Shown: positions 10,779 through 22,449, numbered from the stretch's first letter. The stretch is 64,000 nucleotides of DNA from Bifiguratus adelaidae (GCA_002261195.1 MVBO01000007.1:72542-136541), one strand, 5' to 3'. Notes: generated from the letters alone by a model not told the origin. A program made the numbers and translations.

Positions 10779-12502
10779 ATGAAGCTCAGTATTCTATTCC
10801 TTTTGTTGACGCTTAGTCAAGGTCACTCTGTGGAGCAGTGGGTCTTTTCAGCTGCTAATGACAAGAGGGTGGCCGTTATTGGTAGGTGTCTAGTGGTCCG
10901 AGTGCGCATCCTGACAAACTGTAGGTGCCGGAGCCGGTGGTAGTTCCGCTGCCTTTTGGCTGTCGCGAGCTTTTGCAGACACCCACAACCTTGACATATC
11001 TGTATTTGAGAGAAACGACTATGTAGGTGGTCGAAGTACGGTCGTTCGATACAGAAAAGACATTGTTGAACTCGGCGCGTCCATCTTTGTTCCTGTCAAC
11101 TACAATCTTATGAACGCAACCGAAAACTTCGGTCTCAATCTGACGGATATGGTTGATTTGCCTTGGAAACATCGGGTAGGGATATGGAATGGTCAGTCTT
11201 TTGCCTTCGAAGAGAGTGAGCGAGGATGGTGGGATGTCGCTAAAGGATTCTGGAGATATGGCATAACGCCGTTGAAAGCAAGTAATCACCATCGTTCATC
11301 GAGTTCTGCCTCATCTCACTTATTATACTAGTTCAATGCTCTTTTAAAAGAGATGCTCGGCGGGTTCGTAAGCCTTTACGAGTCTATCTCCTTTCAACAT
11401 GTGCGAGACATTGTATCGCATCTTGGCATCCAAGCCTTAGTCAATCAATCAGCCGAATCTTACTTTATCGATCAAAAGGGACTCAAGCGGTCTTATATGG
11501 ATGAGATTGTGCAGTCAGCTACCCGAGTGAACTACGGCCAAGATCTAGACGAGTTGCACGCTTTCGGGGCGATGGTGAGCACCAGCTGCGGTTGCGATGG
11601 AGACTGACCAATGACGCAGATCAGCATGGCAGCAGCAGGTGCGAAATCTGTCGCTGGTGGAAATTATCAAATCTTTGAGCACTTTCTCAGCAAATCGGGG
11701 GCTTCCTTGCACCTAAATACAAGTGTTCTATCCATCAATCATGGTCCCAACTCGAGCGGATATCGACTGGAACTTTCGAACGGGAGAAGTGAGGATTTTG
11801 ATTCTGTCATTATTGCGACTCCTTTGGTAAGTGGAATGCATGCATTTGAGCTGTTCATTGACGCCTTTTAGCACCTCTCTGACATTTCGATCAATGTTCC
11901 ACTGTCGGCATCCGCTCAACGGTTGCTAAATAAGCCAGTCGAATACAAGGCCGTCCATGTCACACTTGTGGTTGGCAAAGTTCGGACTGGCTTCTTTGGT
12001 CGCGCTGATTTGACCACCTTGCCTTCACTCGTAATTACATCGCCAGATGCATCCTTTGTCGGCGGCAAGGCACCATTTACCTGTTTCGCCATTCATCGTG
12101 CCTACGAAGACGACACCGTCTTGGTCAAGTTCTTCTCCAAGACCCGGCTTTCTGAGGAAGTGCTCGATGAAATTTTCGAAACTCGGAGCTGGACAGTCCA
12201 GAAGTTTTGGGATGCCTACCCGGCTCTCGAACCCTTCACCGATGCATCGGCGAACGTGGATCGGCTAACTTTCATTCTGGATGACCAGGCCGAGGGAGAA
12301 GGCAACCACATCTACTATGTGAATGCGCTGGAGCCTTTGGTATCGGTGAGCCTTGCCATGCTGTGGGAGCACCTTGACTACATCAGGAACTGACATTTGA
12401 TAGACGATGGAGACAGAGACTTTGAGCGCGAAAAACGTGGTCCGATTGCTTCATGAAGCCTGGTGTCGCGATTGTAAAGACTTTGGCGATGGTTGGACCT
12501 AG
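10779..12502 (+). CDS. Prenylcysteine oxidase/lyase-like secretory flavoprotein
   Basis: This protein is predicted to oxidise the thioether of prenylcysteine released from degraded prenylated proteins, using FAD in a lysosomal or vacuolar compartment. The N-terminus MKLSILFLLLTLSQGHS is a signal peptide. After the first intron the FAD-binding motif reads VAVIGAGAGGSSAAFWLSR, followed by FERNDYVGGRSTVV. Downstream blocks (LGASIFVPVNYNLMNATENF, VNQSAESYFI, MAAAGAKSVAGGN) match the prenylcysteine lyase family. Several short introns are needed (for example near 10886-10923, 11278-11333, 11574-11620 and 11826-11871), and the last exon ends with FGDGWT. Asn-linked glycosylation motifs are present. 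The stop codon TAG (12500-12502) overlaps the stop codon of the convergent gene. Confidence 0.85.
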
Positions 12503-13119
12503 CTTTCTTGTAAAGATGCCTCCAGTATAGATTGTTGTAGAGATGTTTTGCTTTCCGGGTGGTATTTGCGCCTTGCCCTTGATGATCGCTTAGCTCGTCG
12601 TTTAGCCATCTTTTGTGCTTTAACGCTGTTCTTGGAAAGCTCGCCATTGTAGTAGTCGTCCAACTTGTCCACCAGGAGCTTTCTGGCAATGGATCGGTTT
12701 TCGGCTAAAGAACGAGTACGCTGGCACTAAAGCGGAAGTATGAGTGGAAGCAAGTTGCAGGCGAGAGATGCACTTGCCTGAACCCGAATACCTGTCGGAA
12801 TGTGGTATAAATCCACACAGTTGCTACGTTTGTTCACGCACTGTCCACCCGGACCTGACCCTTTCACAAAGCTTTCGCGTAGATCGTCTTCATTCAAGGA
12901 TATCACCTGTCGCGTTGCTGGTTTGGTATGCATCTTGTCAGTGCCCTGCTGCTGGCAAGGAATGCTACACGAATGGAGAAGCGCGATAGGTAGTTGACGT
13001 TGACTAGATATAGAAGCCTGTATGCGTCTGCTCATCACAGTGCCAACTGCCATACTCCACATGGTTTTACAAGCCATCATTTCCATTGTTCTGTTGAGCG
13101 CAGAAATCAACACTGGCAT
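12499..13119 (-). CDS. RSO55: Mitochondrial release-factor-like GGQ protein (C12orf65/mtRF-R family)
   Basis: The protein is predicted to rescue stalled mitochondrial ribosomes by hydrolysing peptidyl-tRNA. The catalytic block is [20 protein letters not shown] followed by HIPTGIRVQ. The second exon gives [18 protein letters not shown] and a Lys/Arg-rich tail, as in human C12orf65 (MTRFR). The intron at 12727-12777 has a GC donor (CAG|GCAAGT) and is required to join conserved segments. Removing it leaves 189 codons in frame. The N-terminus is Met- and Ser-rich and presequence-like; several Met residues compete, so the start at 13119 is uncertain. The stop codon overlaps that of the flavoprotein on the other strand. 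Confidence 0.85.
12727..12777 (-). other. GC-AG intron in RSO55
   Basis: On the reverse strand the donor reads CAG|GCAAGT and the acceptor TTTAG. The 51-nt intron splits the segment equivalent to human VKCHQTRS, here VQ|CQRTRS. Homology on both sides fixes the junction, so the GC donor is not a modelling artefact unless there is a base error. Confidence 0.75.
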
Positions 13120-13320
13120 AGGCAGCCCTTGGATGGTAAAACAGGGAGATACATGGACATGGAGCGCACATGATTGACCTCTGCTATCATGGTGTTATGA
13201 CACCGTGAAAGCTACGTCGTCGGAACACCCTCGGGCAAAACCAGCTCATTTGAAAGCAGCGAGGATACAGAGACATCCAAATGCAACGACGTCTTGATTG
13301 TTGTTTCTTTCCGTATCGGC

Positions 13321-14947
13321 ATGAAGAAGTATCATTACAGGCCCGTGTATTATCCTCGGCCGCAACCACAGAGGCGGAAGGCCTTCTGGCAACGCGCTTT
13401 TGTGTTGTTCACTTGCGCATTTGCACTTTTAGCCACCCATCACATGCTCTTTGTCCATCGCCTGCCTTCAGTTAACAACGATGAGGTGACCATGCCTCCC
13501 ATGGAGTTTGGTGGAGACACCCGCGCCAGATGTAGCCTTGCAATTGGAGGACAACGAGATGGAGATGGAACATCCCCTGGAAGATGAATACGATCCGGAG
13601 CATTTGCTGTCATTATCATTACCAACCTTTTCCTCTTCCATTGAACCCGCATCCAAGCCAAACGTGCCTCTCAAGCTTACAAAGCAGGAGTATGTCAAGC
13701 AAAATGACCTCAGACCGCCGACATTCAAGGGTCGCATACCACCTGGATATGTCATGTCGGAAGACTATTGGAGCAAACTCGAAAGAGGGGTCAGGGCAGA
13801 ATGGGCAATCCAGGAGGAGGAAGAAGCAGCTAGATTGGAAGAACAAGAGGCATTAGCCGCTCAGGCGGACGACACTGACGGAAAGCCCAATCCAACAAAG
13901 AAGAAGGGACCAAAGAAAGTTGCAGTACAGAAAGACGTGAAACCCAAGAAAAGTCCAGTCGAAGATAATGAGAAGCAAGACAAGAAACAGAAGGCTGACG
14001 ACGCGTCATCAAAAGAGAATGCGGCTAAACCAAATACTGGCGACGAGAGCTCAAGCGAATCCTTGATTGACGACTCGGAGCATGCGGCAGGAACAGACAA
14101 CGTGGATCAGGAGCAAATTGATGTCCAAGCTGGTGGTACGCTATCTCCTTTAAAGGCGACAAAAGACGCTGCCGAAATGGACTACAAGGACCCAAGCATC
14201 ATACTTCCCTCGAATGACATTTCGCTTGGGTCCGAAAAGGATCTTTTCACAGATCACATCTACGTAATCAACTTACCAAGGCGAAATGACCGGCGATTGA
14301 TTATGGACGAAGTGGCTGATTTGCTGGATATTGATATTGACTATTTCAAAGCGACGGACATGACTGGACTCGAAGGCAAAGTATCTGATGAAATGCGGCT
14401 CGAACATCCCGCCCAGGCAGCCTGCTATCAATCATACGTCGAGGTATGGAAGGATGTCGTCAAGCATGACTATGCGTCAGTGGTCGTGTTGGAGGACGAC
14501 GCGGATCCAGCTCGCGACATCAAGCATTATGCACAGAAATCTCTACAAATGGCCCCGAAAGATTGGGATATTATCTTCATTGGCCACTGTAGCAACCGGG
14601 AATGGGAGCAATGGCCCATCTCCAAGAAATTTGATCAATTGCGGCCGTCAACGGCACCACTTTGCACCCACGGGTACATGCTCTCGCAAGCAGGAGCAAG
14701 AAAGCTAATTGAAAAAATCGGCGTAGTTCAATGGGCTGTGGATGAGATGATTATACAACTCGTTTACGCCAGGGCTATCAATGCCTTCAGCCTATGGCCC
14801 ACACGCATCGGCCAACATCGCAAAGCCGATAATGCGGATTCTGATATCAATGTGGGTATCCCTGCATTAGAACCAGTAGCGAACTCTGCAGTAGAACATT
14901 TACGCTCCCTTGGAGAGCTTACAGATGATTTGTTTTTAAGCCCTTAA
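13321..14947 (+). CDS. Type II membrane glycosyltransferase, GT25 family
   Basis: This is a Golgi/ER-type glycosyltransferase related to collagen galactosyltransferase and LPS GT25 enzymes. The start MKKYHYRPVYYPRPQ is basic and is followed by one signal-anchor helix (AFVLFTCAFALLATHHMLF). A long acidic and Lys-rich stem comes next. The GT25 domain begins at FTDHIYVINLPRRNDRR and has the acidic metal-site motif VVLEDDADP, then IFIGHCSNREWEQ and CTHGYMLSQAGARKLI. The frame must shift by one between about 13480 and 13560. An intron from 13487 (GTGACC) to about 13550 restores it, though its acceptor is weak. The acceptor sugar and protein target are unknown. The stop lies 58 bp upstream of the next gene on the same strand. 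Confidence 0.82.
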
Positions 14948-15005
14948 CAATGGAACAATGCATTGCCCATTTTGGAGCATGGTCTAATAGAGCGCATCAC
15001 TGCGG

Positions 15006-17794
15006 ATGACGATAAGGAAGCAGCTGCAGAGGGTAGCCCTGCTACTATGCTGCTTCTGTGTATTGACGCTCAGCGCGGGCTTGGTACCTCAGGTTTCGGC
15101 TCATTCTAGCTCGCATGAGCTGCTATCAAGAGATGCCAAGGTAAGGCATGCAACACTTGCGCTGTACGAGATAACTGGCTCATGCGGCTCGCTTAGCACT
15201 GCGAAAACATCCACGAGCAGCAAGACCAATGTGCGTTTGTTGTCCAAGAGTGCCTTGACTATTCTCCGGGCTTCATAAGTTATCTCCGCATATACTTTTG
15301 TGCCTCAAAGGTTGGCAAGGTCTTTGCTTTTATCGGCATGGTGAGTGAACAAAAAAAGAGAGGCGTGGAAGGCTTACACGCAGGCTCTTTTAGAGTACTT
15401 GGCTTCTGTTTCTCTTTGGATTCGTCGGTATTGCAGCAGCAGACTTTTTCTGTGAGGCCAAGGCAATCTAGTAAAGGCGAGGTGTAGCTCACATTGCTTC
15501 CTAGGTCCTAATCTGCAGACCATTGCATTAAGCCTTCACTTGTCGGAAAGCATTGTAAGTGAGGTCCTTATCGCGCACGTTTTTGTCCAACCGTTGGTTT
15601 TCATAGGCAGGAGTCACATTTCTAGCGTTTGGCAATGGCAGTCCCGATTTGTTCAGTACATTCAGGTACATTGGCCTTCTCTCAGTTGAGCTTCCGGCTT
15701 ATCACTCTCGAGCAGCGCTTTCCATGCCGGATCTGGCTCACTCGCCGTAGGCGAGCTCATTGGCGCCGCATTCTTCATTTCAACCATAGTAGCCGGTTCC
15801 ATGGCCATTATTAAACCATTCCAAGTCAACAGCTTTCCTTTTATGCGAGATCTTTCCTTTTTCACCGCATCAATCATCATTATTCTCATCATCGTCTGGG
15901 ATGAGAAGATTTACCTTTTCGAATGCATCATACTCGTCGTCTTCTACGCGCTTTATGTAATTGCTGTCGTTTTCGGCGATTATTGGTGGTCTCGAAGGAC
16001 TGCCTACCGAGCTTTGGAACAGAGTGTCCGAGACCAGTATGGAGATGATGACATTGAAACACATCGTCTCATGTCCAGCAATCGAAGGGGTATGGATAGT
16101 CAGTGCATACTCGAGAGTAACACTTATCACATTCTTAGCCTTTGTTGCCTTGCGACGGCTTTATCGGGATTCCAACAACTTTTCGGACGATGAGAACGAG
16201 TTTGAGCAAGCCTACGGGGACCTGGCGGCTCTTTACGGTGACGGCTCGATCGACAATGGCTCAACTCTGGATTCGAGTGCAGCATTTGCACCCAAGATGG
16301 GCATTAGACCAAGTTTGTTCGGAGCAATTGAGGTAAGGTATCTGTGTTTGCACCTTTCCATTCTGACAATATAGTCAGTTTCACGATGTCGTCCAATCGC
16401 TCCAGCGCAGCAGTGTAGGCTATGCTGGTCTTGATACTGGCACACATATCGACCTTGAAGACATGCCAGGTAAGCAGGAAGCTCATGCCGCATGGTAAAA
16501 GCCTTGTTGCTGAGGGCAACTCTGATTAGACGAATCTCGACCGTCTCTGGACAGCTTTACGGAAGAGGATCGTCATGTCTCTGGGGAGGAGTTCGGCGGT
16601 CTGCGCATTGGTGGAGGCAGATTGCAAGGCTACATTACACGCGCTGCCGAGTTTCTTCACTTCTCAGAGTCCGATGCAAAGCACATGACGAAGGCTCTAT
16701 TTCCTTCCATGCAGCGATGGAGACACAAAACCGTGGCTGGTCGAATTAGCTCCATCGTTGCTATTCCGATCCTGCTTGCGCTTACGCTGACTTTACCCGT
16801 GGTCCATGATGATAGCACAAGTATACCGCCACCAGATTCACTGGCGGATCAAAACGGAGATATGATGCAAACGCCGCAAAGGCGATCCAAGCAAAAGTAT
16901 TGGAACAAGTGGTTAGTTGCGCTGCAAATGTCCCTTGGAATGGTTTGGCTGGGGTTTGTGCTGCAATGTGGGTTTCAAGCTCCTTTGACTATGTTAATGT
17001 TGACCAATCTTAGCTACCGGTGCAATTCCAAGGCTCGCCATACTTTGGTTTGCACTTAGCGGCTTGGGATCCAGTATTCTGGTCATTGTGTCCACCAATA
17101 CAGCGCAACCACCAATATGGCACAAATTTTTATGCTTTGTAGGATTTGGAATCGCCATCTCTTGGATTTACGTTGTTGCCAGCGAAGTAGTGGGTGTATT
17201 ACAGGTGAGCTACATACCATGTTCGCATACGACTTCTCACGTTTTTCTTCAGACTTTTGGAATCGTTTTGAATATTAGTGATGCAATTTTGGGTCTGACA
17301 ATCTTTGCCATGGTAAGCGAGGTCCAATGATCATTTCACGGAAGCTGACACGATCCCTAGGGAAATTGTATGGGAGACTTGGTAGCGGACATCACTATGG
17401 CCAAAATGGGATTTCCCCTAATGGCTATGAGTGCAGTTTTTGGAACACCAATGCTGAGTAAGTAATACGATGGATAGCAATGCATGCATTGACCGTTCCT
17501 AGATATATTGATCGGCATTGGCATCAGCGCTTTGATTATGACATCTTCAAGCGGAGAGCCATTTCCCGTCAAATTATCCCCCGTTATCCTCATTTCGGCC
17601 GGATCTTTGCTCCTGTGCTTATGCTCCTCACTTGTACTCATGCCAAGAATGGATTACAGGTGAGTCTTACCATGTGCTTAGATCTCTTGTCCTAACGCCT
17701 GACCAGGATTGATCGTCGCTTTGGACTCGCCTGGGCTCTCTTATTTGTGGTTACTCAGGTCGTGAATATCATTGTGGAAGCTGTGACAGCTTAG
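15006..17794 (+). CDS. Na+/Ca2+ exchanger (NCX/NCLX-like) of endomembranes or mitochondria
   Basis: This is a cation/Ca2+ exchanger with two alpha-repeats. The N-terminal signal sequence (LLCCFCVLTLSAGLVPQVSA) is followed, after intron 1, by a Cys-rich luminal stretch CENIHEQQDQCAFVVQEC typical of the NCKX6/NCLX group. Alpha-1 reads FGFVGIAAADFFC, then NLQTIALSLHLSESIAGVTF and AFGNGSP. Alpha-2 reads GNCMGDLVADITMAKMGFPL and SAVFGTPMLN. A long hydrophilic loop lies between the two membrane halves. Many introns interrupt the gene, which is why it appears as short open segments. The last helices end in IIVEAVTA. Yeast YDL206W and human SLC8B1 are the nearest relatives I recognise; location and ion selectivity are not determined by the sequence. 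Confidence 0.85.
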
Positions 17795-17857
17795 TGTTTG
17801 GATAGATGTATCATATAATTACAATGCGAGATTCACCCAACCACGGGGAATACGGTA

Positions 17858-19150
17858 TCATACAGTTGCAGCGTTGAGGACGTCGAGTTCTTTGATGATG
17901 GCGGCGCAAGTGCGTGCGATATGCTCGTCTCCTGGGGCCGAGGTATAAAACGCACATGACGCGACCATGGTGGAAGACTCGTCTTCCAGAGACATGGCGT
18001 CTTGTATCACAATATGCATCAAAGTCTACCCAAACCCCTGGCGCTTAGCGCATGCTTTGCGTTCGAAGACGTGTCATTTGCCTACCTTCTTGCTTTTCAA
18101 CGTAATGACCGTGCCTTTGGCTAGAGCCATCATGGGATTAAATAAAAAAATGTCCCGCACAAACTGTGCCTTCAAATCACAGGTGTCCAGCAAATGCAAG
18201 GAATCGAGATGGACATCTTTCGCCAACTCAGGTTCGAGAACTTGCTTGACCAGCTAGTGGAATACGTCAGAGGCATATGTCCAATACCGAGGTCCGGTCT
18301 GCCATCATTACCTGATCAATAATGTATATACCAAAGCCGGATTTTTTTTGGAGAGGCTCGCCCGTTCCGGGGGATACAAAGGAGCAGATGATGCGTGCAT
18401 TCCACTGCTGCAAAGTGGTTACCTCAATCAGTAGACGTTGTACAAGCGTCGCATTGGGCGAAAGCGTCTGTGGACTGGCTAGGTGGTCTTTCAGGCTGAA
18501 TATAAGGGGTTCGGATGGAGGTACTGGAGCAGTAGTTCGCAAATCACAATCGCCTTGACGTGCGTTATACGGAGTTTGATCGAATTCAATCGATCCCTGA
18601 AGGTTGAAAAGAGGAATTTGTCCTTGATTGCGCAAGGTAATGGTCACGGCAATCACACCTGCTTCCTGTTGCTTGACTTGCGTAGCTTAGGAGGCGTATA
18701 AGTGGATATTTCGCCGAAGCCAATTGACTCGCTTACAGATAATCAAATTTTGGATCAGGAGCTGTTCCATAACACTATTGATGTGTTGCGCCATGGCAGC
18801 ACTCTGTTGGAAGTTTGCCGTCAAGTTCTGCACAGAAAACCGTGAATAATGATGGCATATCGAGACTGCTCTCGACTCACGTTTGAAATAGCGGAGAACG
18901 ACGACTGCACGTGCTTCATCGCAGTTGCCAGGGAGTTTACCGTACTAAGCACCCCAATAAGTATCCTAGGCCTGGTCCGTCTCCTCTCTGCACTTGCCTG
19001 TTCAAATCTAGTCCACTGTCTGCCATCGCGAACGCGGTCAAGCGAGACGCGTTTCCATCCAATTACGGCAAATGAAAGAATGACGTCACCATGCATCCTA
19101 GGCAGAGAATTTTTTGACGTTGAAGCTTTTGCTTCTACGGATTGCATCAT
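17858..19150 (-). CDS. Unrecognised protein: helical N-terminus, beta-rich C-terminus
   Basis: I do not recognise a family. Reading from the start (MMQSVEAKASTSKNSL), the protein has a short beta-rich block (DVILSFAVIGWKRVSL). A heptad-like helix follows (SLATAMKHVQSSFSAISN joined to NLTANFQQSAAMAQHINSV). After an intron comes a beta-sandwich-like segment (IAVTITLRNQGQIPLFNLQG) with Pro-rich loops. The C-terminus (LVKQVLEPELAKDVHLDSLH, then AAIIKELDVLNAATV) is mixed helix and strand. At least four short introns are required. The overall layout resembles an adaptor or complex subunit more than an enzyme, which is inference only. The start codon overlaps that of the divergent eIF4B gene; Met19 is an alternative start. 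The stop lies 63 bp from the convergent exchanger gene. Confidence 0.6.
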
Positions 19151-20784
19151 GGGTGAGTGGACGAGACACAGTCTGGACTAAGGACTGACCATATATGCTA
19201 GCTGCAAAGAAGAAGGTACAAAAAATGTCATTGTCCGACTTTTTGGCGGACGAGAGTAAGTGTTCATCGGAGTGAACACGGAAGTCGGTGCACTTGTTTT
19301 AACGGTGCTTTTTTTGCAGCGACAGGATCGTGGGCTGACGAAATGGCTGCTATGCCTGCAGCACGTAAGTGTTTTCTCTCCGTTCAATTACCTCGCATTC
19401 ACTGACAATGACTTGTAGCTTCGGGCGGTAGGTTTAGTGTATAAAGACACGACATGTTGAATTGCATCGGCGCTAATGCCGCTATATATGTCGTATCTAT
19501 AGATGCTCGCGATAGCGGTTACTCATCAAGAGGGTTTGGAGGTAAGATAAGACAAGTTACTCCTTCATGTCGAGTGCGAAGACTTAGCATAGGCACTAGG
19601 CGAGTCGGGTGACAGATTTGGTGACCTTCCTCGGGGACCTGCTTCGAGAGATGGTGGTTATGATGGCGGTGATCGCTATCGCAGCGACCGCGGTTATGGA
19701 GGATTTGGCGGAGACCGGGAGTCTAGGCCATACCGTGAACGTCCGCCTGTCGAGCTGCCAACTCAACCGCCATTCACCGCTCATGTTGCAAACCTATCCT
19801 TTGATGCTGAGGAGAGAGATCTCGCCGATTTCTTTGGTAACCTGAAGGTAGTAGCATTCCCGATGTCTTCTCGTTTGACTTTGTGCACGTGTTCAGAGTC
19901 CTAACCTTTCCCTAGATCAGCAACATCCGTGTTCTCAAGGACCGTGATGACAAGCCAAAGGGGTTCGGCTATGTCGAATTTGACGATATTGAGTCATTGA
20001 AATCTGCTCTAGATATGACCGGTGAGGTAGGTTTCCCGTGTGCGGCTGACCTCGGAAAATGTACTTATGCACCTTTTCTGCAGCAACTACTCAACCGTCC
20101 CATTCGCGTCAATATTGCTGAGCCTCGTAAGTGCAATGATCTACCGTTTGTAGGGATTTTTAAACAAGCAAAACAGGTGAACGTGATTCCCATGGTTTCC
20201 GTGATGAGAAGACCAATGTCGATAATTGGAGAAGAACTGCTCCGGTGGAGGTACGGGAACCTCCACGTGGCGGATTCGGCGGTGATCGAGGCAGCCGCAG
20301 CGGCTGGGGTGAACGCCGGGGCTTCGAAGCTCGGGAAGGTGGATTTGAGCGGAGAGAACGCGATTTGGATAACCGACCACGCGACACCAGTTGGTCGGGC
20401 GGCGCCTTCACGTCATACCGGGGAGGTATTGATCGGCAGGGTAAGTAGTGCCGCTCGAGTCCAAATGGAAGTGTTTGCTGATTCTTCCCTACAGAGCCGG
20501 CCTCCCGACCCAAGTTGGACCTGAAGCCGAGATCTACAGCCAACGTGGCCACCGCCAGTGATTCGCAACCCAAGAGCAATAAACCTAACCCGTTTGGAGC
20601 CGCCAAACCCATAGACTCCGATGAAGCCATTCGCCGCGTCGAACAACGCAGAAAGGAACGCGAGGAAGCCAAAAAGAAGGAGAAGGAAGCAGCTGCCAAG
20701 GACTCGGCTGCAAAGCCCAACACCACCGCCACCCCACCCAAAACCCAAGCCTCTGAAGCTGCTCCAGTAACGGAGAGCAAATAA
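19149..20784 (+). CDS. TIF3: Translation initiation factor eIF4B
   Basis: eIF4B is an RNA-binding cofactor that helps eIF4A load ribosomes on mRNA. The first exon holds only ATGG; a 49-nt intron (19153-19201) follows and the protein resumes as AAKKKVQKMSLSDFLADE, the conserved eIF4B N-terminus. A Gly/Arg/Asp-rich stretch (GDRYRSDRGYGGFGG) precedes one RRM with AHVANLSF (RNP2) and KGFGYVEF (RNP1). After the RRM there is an Arg/Gly-rich region (ERRGFEAREGGFERRERD), and the C-terminus is Lys/Glu-rich with many Ala and Pro. Several tiny exons lie between 19202 and 19620, so fine exon boundaries are approximate. The domain order matches fungal and animal eIF4B. Confidence 0.85.
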
Positions 20785-20991
20785 ATTGCTACAGTAGCTT
20801 AGCTACATGGAAACGTGTACCGATAAAAACTTGCATCGTTCATCTAATGAAACATCATTCTTATTCCAAAAGGTGTTATATTCAGCTCCAAAACCGGGTC
20901 ATGTACAGGAAGAGAAAGTGAAAAGAGGGCATCAACACTACTGGTACAGGATCATGTTTCTAACAGAACAAAAAGCATCTACAAATGCGCC

Positions 20992-22449
20992 TTACAATTC
21001 GTAATCACCAACGTGTTTACCGCGCATCACCATACCTCCGTCCGCGTTATTGACCGCATCAGAATACCCCGGAGGAGCATCCACGCATCCTCCTGTCTCT
21101 GCTCGTCCCTCTCGATGCCCTTTGGTTCCTTCAGCACGAGAAGTAGACGCATCGTCTCCGTCGGTAGACGAAAGTGGCGCCGAAAGGAGCGATAAGTCCA
21201 CTTCGTCTGCCCGTTCTTTGGCGGCCGTCGCTGCCGCGCTCGTGGCGGCGACTTCTTCGAGACTTTCCATGTATGAATGGTGAGTGAGGGCATATTCGGG
21301 TGCGATAGGTGGTGGAATGAAGGTATCGGAGGAACGGCGCAAGCGTGAGGTCGTGCCGGGTGGTGGGACGACCAGATAGTTTTGATCTTGATAGTAATAG
21401 TCGTCGGGCGTCATGATGGATGGAAAGACGGCTTGTGAAGAGGATTCTGCGGCATCCGGTGGACCAGAAGGTGTATGAGAATCCCGGCTGGGAGGTGTGA
21501 CGAGAACAAACAAATTGTGTGGTTCGGTAGGTGGAGTTGGTGGGTGATCGTCGGAAGTATCGGACTTTTCGGATGGTATTGAAGGCGTGCGTGCTCTTGG
21601 AATGTAGAATGGAAGCGGAATGGCTGGACCAGCCGATCGGGAGACTCTCGCAGCCTTTGTGCTCTCGGCGTCATGATGTGATGAGTGCTTGGAGAGCATT
21701 GATTCTGCATAATCGGGTAGAGCTGGAGACGGGACAACAGGTTGGGAAGAGGAAGATTGAGGAGACAAACCTAGCAGCTCAAGTGATAGCTTGCTGATGG
21801 GTCGCTTCTCCTTGCTCCTTGCACTACCATCAATGCCTTCGGTGTAAAATGGATGATCATTGACCTTGACCTTGAGCGAGGCTACATGGCCATCGTAGCT
21901 TCTTCGTGAGGGTAAACCTGCTTTTGCAGGTCCAAGCAATACAATCGTGTCCCGTGTGTCGGTATCGTAGGCTGGCAAAGGGTCTCGATCTTCCGGTTTA
22001 ACAATTGGATCCGTCGCATGAACGCTCACCACGTACTCAGCCATCGCTTGACCCGTCTCTGGGTCGAGGCGCGGTGCATTCTTGGTTCGCTTCGCAAAAG
22101 TCCACGTAATCCCATACTTTGGCAGATCCTTGTGGGTGAAATCTTGAATCATCGATGCCAGGATCGTTTCGAACTGAGGCATCTTTTCCTCTATGCTGCT
22201 ATACCATCGTATCCTTCTCCAGACTACCCATCCTCCAATCACCAGTGTCATAAAGAAGATGGCAGATAACGCTATACCTCCCACGTCCACTTTAAGCACC
22301 CCTACCACGACGGCAGCAGCCACGAAGAAGACCAGCAGTAAGGCAACGAAACCAAGCAAGTATCGCCGTGGCATTTGAGCCGCCACTGGCTTGCTCGCGT
22401 TGTGTGGGTAATAGTGCGCAACAGCAGACTGAAGTTGCTCAGTACGCAT
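20992..22449 (-). CDS. Two-helix membrane protein with PY motifs, possible Rsp5 adaptor
   Basis: This is a single-exon gene of 485 residues. Two adjacent transmembrane helices lie at about residues 29-50 (YLLGFVALLLVFFVAAAVVV) and 55-75 (GIALSAIFFMTLVIGGWVVW). A folded-looking region (FETILASMIQDFTHKDLPKY onward to ~210) follows, then a long Ser/Pro-rich tail. The tail and linker contain PY-type motifs: LPAY, LPDY and APPGY near the C-terminus. These would suit binding of WW domains of an Rsp5/Nedd4 ligase. I know no family name for it. Function as a ubiquitin-ligase adaptor is inference from the motifs and topology. Confidence 0.7.
   Translation of the reverse strand: MRTEQLQSAVAHYYPHNASKPVAAQMPRRYLLGFVALLLVFFVAAAVVVGVLKVDVGGIALSAIFFMTLVIGGWVVWRRIRWYSSIEEKMPQFETILASMIQDFTHKDLPKYGITWTFAKRTKNAPRLDPETGQAMAEYVVSVHATDPIVKPEDRDPLPAYDTDTRDTIVLLGPAKAGLPSRRSYDGHVASLKVKVNDHPFYTEGIDGSARSKEKRPISKLSLELLGLSPQSSSSQPVVPSPALPDYAESMLSKHSSHHDAESTKAARVSRSAGPAIPLPFYIPRARTPSIPSEKSDTSDDHPPTPPTEPHNLFVLVTPPSRDSHTPSGPPDAAESSSQAVFPSIMTPDDYYYQDQNYLVVPPPGTTSRLRRSSDTFIPPPIAPEYALTHHSYMESLEEVAATSAAATAAKERADEVDLSLLSAPLSSTDGDDASTSRAEGTKGHREGRAETGGCVDAPPGYSDAVNNADGGMVMRGKHVGDYEL

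Noticed and set aside
18945-18997. Possible GC-AG intron (CAG|GCAAGT) in the unknown gene
   Set aside because: Removing it shifts the frame and leads to an early stop in the next exon, whereas reading through keeps a good helical sequence that joins the following exon.
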